64,000 nt of DNA, from assembly GCA_036785705.1 (NCBI GenBank), contig JAWUZG010001063.1:168047-232046 (forward strand), given 5' to 3'. The position numbers were made by a program, and so were the translations under genes. This DNA is from Acanthornis magna. Taxonomy: Eukaryota; Chordata; Aves; Passeriformes; Acanthizidae. The stretch's first letter is position 1. Each line of letters begins with the position of its first letter. This document shows, in pieces, positions 58,041-64,000 of the stretch. Under the pieces are notes generated by a model. That model made no database searches. It saw only the letters and a list, made by a program, of their open reading frames with translations, and was not told the origin of the DNA.

Positions 58041-61000
58041 CTAGGTAAAGGCATATGAAGGGACAGCTATTAGACTTCCTGATGTTATACAGGTACATTG
58101 TTTTCAAATCTGAATCCTGCTCTTAATTTATTTTAGTCTGGAGAAATCAAATAATGCGATATTGGGTAAAACATATTTATGAATGCATGTGCCCGATGTT
58201 ACATGCCGTTTACAATTTGCATCTTTCCTGGTCCCACAAGACTGATTATAAAGACCATTAAAAAGGCACTTGATGGTATGTTAAAATTTTAGGGCTTTAG
58301 GTCATGACATAAACTGTAAAAAGTATTACTGAGTACAAAAGGCAGTCCATTTCTAATGTCGTTGGTAGTAATTTCCTTTACTGACTCTGGTGTACTGTAA
58401 AACAAGTTTTATCAACCTCAGAAGTAAATGTCCTTAATGTGTGCCTGCTCTGGATAGTTTATAGGGGTTGTGCAGGTAAGTGTGTTTGCCTGGCAGTGTC
58501 CTGCTTTTACCTGCACTTCTCTCAGTACTGCAATAGTGTGCTGGAAACTGGAATATCAAAAAGTGTCTCTAGAGTATTAGCAGCTGTTGTGGGGCAGCCC
58601 CATTAGCCACAGATTTCACTGCCTGGAAATGAACAATAAAAAGCAATCCTCATGATAATGGTTGCTCAACCAGCTTCTTTATCTAACTGGAAAAGATCTT
58701 TCTGCTTGATTCTGAGCTAGTATTTCTTTATTTCTTTATCAAGAAAGATTCAAAGTACTTCTGTTTCCCCCTTGAAAGTGATTTAAAAAAAATAAATAGA
58801 ATACTAGCAAGGGGTGTATGTATATTACTGTAATTAGTATGGGGGAGTGAATCCATTTTTTTCCCTGTATATGTTAAAATCTTGATTTTGGGGGAATTCT
58901 TCTGATTCTTCTTCCAAAGGATATTTTTAGGCTGAACATCCTCTTTTGCCTTATGTGAGAGGCAGCCAATACTGCTGTGTTAGTGTGTGTTCAAACTGCT
59001 CTGAATTAATCCTGTGTTTCCTGGCAACAACTTCCCATTTCTTTCCTTATCTTTTCGCGGTGCTATGAGGATTTGATCTGAGGCACCATTAGTAGAATAG
59101 ACATAACGATTGTATCAGTTGATTAGAGGCATCTAATGTAGTTTCTGGACATCAGTTACTGCTCAGTAATGGAAATAGTTCAAGGAAATACTTCATGAAG
59201 CTTACAGCTGACTAAGAAGCTGGAAATCTGTCATTTTGTTTACAGGCACGTAGGCAATTCTTCCATGTCCTCATTGTAGTGTGAAAGGTCCCGGGTGGAA
59301 AGGTAGCTTGTCCTCTGGCTTAGGTTTGCCCCTTCTTTGGTGCAAGTTGCACAACTTCCAAGGTATAGTCACCCTTTGGGTCCTCTGTTGGCAATTACAT
59401 TGTCCCAGGCTCAAAGTGGGAATCTCCCTGCTCAGATTACATTTGTCTTCCTTTCCCAGAGATGTGAGCTGGTTGCTGCTGCCATGACTGAAGGATAATA
59501 TAGGACGGTAACTGGATCTGGGTGTCAGTGTGGGAAGTTCAGTACATGGTATTTTCTAACTTCTTCACAGCTGTACTAGGATTTTCCCCCATTTTTGTTG
59601 GCTTTTTTTTTTTAAATTTCATGCAGAGCTGTATTAATTACCAAGGTTTTTTATTATTATTATTTTTAAATTTGATGACGCTACTTTATTTTATTGCATC
59701 TATTTGACTCTTGTCAAAACCACTTATGAATAACAGCAACATAATTTAGTAGAGGATATCAGCTCAGCTGCTCTATGAAAGCTTTATTTAAAGGGCTTCT
59801 CTTTACATGCAGTGAATATTTAATCATTGCCTTTATTTTCTGCTCTCATTTTCAATTCAGATTTCAATTTATAGGTTGTAATTATGTAAAAAAGACAAAG
59901 ATATGCTCTTTTCTTCTCTCTGTTGAATTTTCCTAACACAGTCTAATTTGAATTGAAAACTGACTTTTACTGTATTCAAGTTGGTTTTAGGGTCCTTCCA
60001 GAGTTTCAGAATTTCTATTATATTAAACATTTCTGAATCTAGAAAAGTGCTGGCTCAAACCTTGATGCTGTTAAATTCAATAGACCTTTTGACAATAACA
60101 TTCATAATGCTAGGATTTGCACACTCGGTTTTAGGTAGGTTAGTAAGTTCACAATAATGCAGGATTTTTATTGCAAATGATGTCATATTAGTACTCGTGA
60201 TTACTTAAGGCAGACTTTTTTAAGCCATGGTTAATTTATGGATTACTAGCAGATAAAATGACTTGCTGTATCAATTTAGGAATTTCAAATTCTGTTAAAT
60301 GCAGTGTAGGTTTGAAATGTATTTTTAATACCTGTCATCTCCTGTAAGTAATTGGTACAATGTATACATAACATTAGTAGTAAAAGGATACTTCAGAATT
60401 TTTCTAGTAACTATTTTAAGAGCTGTCTTTTCTCTCTTTTGTTTCATCTAAGGATCAAATTTTAGTTCCAACTATGATTTTACTGAAAACTCGGTAAGTT
60501 GTTAAATCAGTAATATGTGTGGGTTTGGGGTTATTTTCAGAAGTTAGAAGATTAAGTTCCTCTAGAAGGAGATAAAATGTCTAAATTCACCTAACCTTTT
60601 GTTCTGCTGTATGCTAGATCCTAACATCATCAGGTTCACAGTGGCCTTTCATTCAGTCATGACTTAGTTCAATGTACAGGTAACAAATCAATAGCCTGAG
60701 ATAGTAACATTTACTATCTAATTCCTACTACTTCAACAGTGGATTTCCACAGTTATGTCAATTATGTTTTGGAAATATCACTGAACTTTGCTTATTTGAA
60801 CCCATTAATGTGCTGAGACAAGGTTGGGTTTGCTTCAATAACATTGCAGAATGCTTTGATGATTTCAATACCTTTGTCTTACAAAAAAAGAAAAGAAAAG
60901 AAAAAAAAAAAAATTGTTCAAAGAGTTGTATGAAACAAGTGCCATTGTACAGCCTGCAGCACACTCCTTGGTTCCTGGATTCTTGTTAAGTGCTGCTGTG

Positions 61001-64000
61001 GTCTGATGGGAGCAGTTCAGTTTCTATCGCACTGCTGCCATTAAGCCCTTGCTCTCAAGAAAGTTTTCTCCCACACATAAGTGTGCAGCCTTGAGTGAAT
61101 AAAGTCCCAAAGAATTGGGGTGGCACCTCTACAGCCAAATTAATTTATTTTTACCTGCTCTGGCAAGGTTGCTCTAGCAAGGTTTAACATGGTGAATACT
61201 ACGTCTCATAACTGGGCTGTGTGAAAAGTAACATTCCCATCTGTTTGACTACAGCTTGAACTTTGGAAGATGGACAGTGGTCTTGTCACATGTACGCTTT
61301 TCTTCTTCCATGGACTCTAGTGTGATTTTGTCTGGCCCTTTGTGTTAATTTATACTACACTACTCTCCCTGTTCCTGTATGTAGGTGGGAAGCCATGACT
61401 TCATGCTACCTTCACATCCAAGGGACTAATGAAATAGAACACTGCTTACTATTTTCCTGGCATAAAGGGAAAGCCTAGAATGAGCAGAAATCATAATTTA
61501 ACTTGTATTAAGTTTCTACATGCATTTTTCATCACCTGAAAAAAATTGTCTTCGCAAACTAACTTTTTAATGAGAAAGCTTCTAGTGTTGCTGGTAGCAA
61601 TGATTAAGTATCTAACTACCTATAGCACTTCTTGTTAGTTCATTAAAAGACTAGCCTTCCTAATTACATTTGCATGTCTCTCCATAATTTGTACAGACCT
61701 CAATAACTAAATGGGTGATAATCCGTCAGCAGAATTGCAAAAGACCTTGATCCTTACATACGCAAACCCTCGGGCAGTATTTACAGTTTTCTAATAGTGT
61801 GTTGCCTTTCTTACTTGATTTTTAACTGAATAGAAGACACTGTTGATGATATTAGCTTCACAAATAGTCTGTTGTGCAATGGATGAAGACACTTTGGGAT
61901 GGATATAGGCAATCTGTCCCCTTGCTCCCTAGTCATTGCAAAGACAGATCTCATTTCTGGTTTAGTTATTTGAAACTGTCTGTGTCTTTATTTCACTGAT
62001 AAGTCATTTTAAAAGCTGGAGTGAATGTTATTTTTTTACTCTTTGAAGGCCTGATCTCTTTGTGATGCTTGGATGGCCAAAAGATGGTGACTTAAACACA
62101 AATTAGGTACCTGCAGCACAATTTCTAATGGTGCAGAGGTGAAGCTGGGGAATTGGTGCTCACCCTCTGAAGGTCAGAGCACAGATTGACTTGCATGACT
62201 GGAGATACTCAGCACTTATAGTGCTTATATTCATCTGTTTTCTCTTTTATTTGTTCTTCTCTTCAGGCAGCTAAAAAACTAAGCCATTCTAATTCAATTT
62301 CTTCTTAAAAAAATTTTATAATCTGGTCTTCAGCTTTAGTGTAATTTTACCTCTTCTTTCATACTTACGTGAGTTAAATGCTTTATGTCTCTATTTCATG
62401 TGGGAAATGCCTCCAAGGGCATCCACTTACATATAGCAATTTTGGTGCATCACCTCCGAATAATTCAGAGAAAACTTATCCATCATTAGATTAAATTTTG
62501 CACTCTTATCAGTGCAGTGCCCACTTTCTGATCATCTGAAAAGCTTTCAGACTCACCCATGAGTTATACAGCCATCACTGCCCATTTTCTAGCTGAATCC
62601 CTGTGTCTACACATGCTCCTGGCTCACCAGCTCTGCTCTTAGTCTCCCCCCAGAGCAGCACAGGGTGATTATATTTCTAACTCATTTGGCTTATCACATT
62701 TAAGACTCTACTTGAAGAGCAAGGTCTCCGCTTTACCACTGCATCATTATCTTCTGAAATATTTTTAAAATGTGCCATTTTAGCCCTATGTTATATGTTC
62801 TGTCCTCAGAACAAGGCAGCAAAACTGGAACAGGGAGAAAGGAAAATGCCTGCTGTGTTTCGAGTTAGTGTTCCTACTGGGACATATCTTTGAGGCAGGG
62901 CCATGTGAAGGTAGAGCAAATGGTGCAGGAAGGCACTTTGCTGAGTTGGAATGAAATATCACAAGCTGAAACAGTAGTTTCTGACCACCTGCCTGGACAA
63001 AGTGATTTCATCTGGGCTGCTATTGGAATTGTCCTTGTGTTGTTTGGCAACTCTTTGCAGCATCCTCTTTATATTATTTCAGTTTGTGCACATGTTGTGA
63101 ATAAAAAGAAACTAAGAGAAAATGAGGAGTATCTTCTCTTCCAGAAAAGCTTGTTACCTATGGCAAAATCCTCCAAATCATTACTCTTTTACAAAGGGGC
63201 AGTCATATGTTGTAAATAATGAACAGTAATGATAAAACATCTGAGAAGACTTAGATAAGAACATGTATTGAAAAAATACAATTATTATGGTCTGAGAGTT
63301 TTCACAGTGGGCAAAACCATGTACTTTATAATTTCTACTATTTAATTTTTTAATCGCATTTCTTTCAAAGTTAATTTATTCTGATGAAGTGGGATATCTG
63401 CTGATTATTTAACATATCCATCTATTTTGTGAGCTTTAGTGTTGCCCTGAGTTTCATGTTAATTATATAGGACCATCACTATATTTAAAAACCAGTCTTC
63501 ATTAAAAAAACTAAATCGTTAATATATCAGCTGTTAGCTGTACTTAACAGAGGTCTTCTGCATCTCTCACAGGCTTTATGAATTCTTAGGCTTGCAGTCC
63601 TTTCTGCTATTTATGTGTACTGAAGCAACCATATAATTTATCTGGTTTGGAGCTCCTTTCTTCCAGCATATTCAGAGCTTACCAGTATCACTAATAGGAA
63701 AACAGAAAGAGATTCATCCCTTAATTCCTAAACATCTTGATAAATGAGCAACAGAACCTGCCAACTAGCTAATATAACATGGTATACAGACTGTGATATT
63801 AGGTATAAGAGGTTGGTTTGGCAGGATTTTTGAGTATGTCACGTGACTTGTAAAGAGATGAAAATAAAAGATATAAAATACATAGCCTGCCTCAGTATTT
63901 TCCCCAGCACTCACATGGAAGTGACAACAGAGCTCCTGCTCTTCACTTCAGGTGTTTTATAAACTTGCCTACCTTCTTGACTGCCACCAGTTGAAATGCT
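58041..64000. other. non-coding DNA with one candidate micro-exon
   Basis: AT-rich unique sequence with an A-rich tract at about 60881-60913. A donor-like GCAG|GTAAGT lies at 58474 without a pyrimidine tract in front. The 109-codon frame at 62890-63219 has no domain or splice context. The candidate micro-exon at 60453-60493 is listed separately. Confidence 0.5.
60453..60493 (+). CDS. candidate 41-nt micro-exon, gene unknown
   Basis: A strong acceptor (CTTTTCTCTCTTTTGTTTC then ATCTAAG, ending at 60452) and a strong donor (CTCG then GTAAGT at 60494) bracket just 41 bases. Two frames are open. One reads SNFSSNYDFTENS, a hydrophilic peptide of the kind found in alternatively spliced neuronal micro-exons; the other reads DQILVPTMILLKT. 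It is on the same strand as the candidate recursive splice site about 29.6 kb upstream. Forty-one is not a multiple of three, so inclusion would shift the frame unless a partner exon compensates. I cannot name the gene. Confidence 0.28.

Noticed and set aside
58441..58480. Second possible recursive splice site (GCAG|GTAAGT at 58474)
   Set aside because: The preceding sequence is purine-rich (ATAGGGGTTG), so there is no acceptor tract.
62890..63219. 109-codon plus-strand frame
   Set aside because: No domain and no splice support; a hydrophobic middle in AT-rich DNA is common by chance.
1..64000. CRISPR arrays, operons, ribosome binding sites, rRNA genes, integrons
   Set aside because: No regularly spaced repeats or prokaryotic gene arrangement; the window is vertebrate DNA.

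Overview
The window looks like bird nuclear DNA, most likely a gene-poor, intronic or intergenic stretch, and probably a songbird. The evidence is several CR1 LINE fragments, some ending in the typical ATTCTGTG-type 3' repeats, and one well-preserved alpha/beta-like (class II) endogenous retrovirus (ERV) with 6-bp target duplications. Background DNA is AT-rich with stop codons in every frame. I see no bacterial operons, no CRISPR array, no rRNA or tRNA genes, and no host gene I can name.

Layout. 1-36837 is mostly unique non-coding DNA with CR1 pieces at about 2332, 2785, 23515, 30097 and 31402, plus simple repeats. 36838-41132 is the ERV on the minus strand: 6-bp duplication, 265-bp LTR, tRNA-Phe primer site, gag, env, polypurine tract, LTR, duplication. 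The rest of the capsid gene, nucleocapsid and all of pro and pol are missing. 41133-64000 is again mostly non-coding, with CR1 copies at about 52165-52715 and 55862-57215 and a cysteine-rich frame of unknown origin at 57456-57740.

The ERV joins a class II-type backbone (short TG..CA LTRs, 6-bp duplication, alpha/beta-like Gag with a PPPY motif) to a gamma-type Env (CWLC in SU, N-terminal fusion peptide, CX6CC in TM). Gag is broken by one in-frame stop and ends inside capsid. Env is one 582-codon frame broken by a single TAG. The LTRs differ at 5 of 265 positions by my alignment, so the insertion is fairly young.

The most interesting host signal is at 30801-30867 on the plus strand. A pyrimidine tract ends in CAG directly followed by GTAAGT, and 38 bases later lies a second GTAAGT donor. 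All three frames have a stop in the first 15 bases. This is the layout of a vertebrate recursive splice site with its RS-exon, which would put the region inside a very long plus-strand intron. The ERV would then lie antisense to the host transcript. Several short candidate exons are listed with low confidence; they were found by eye and need RNA or comparative data.
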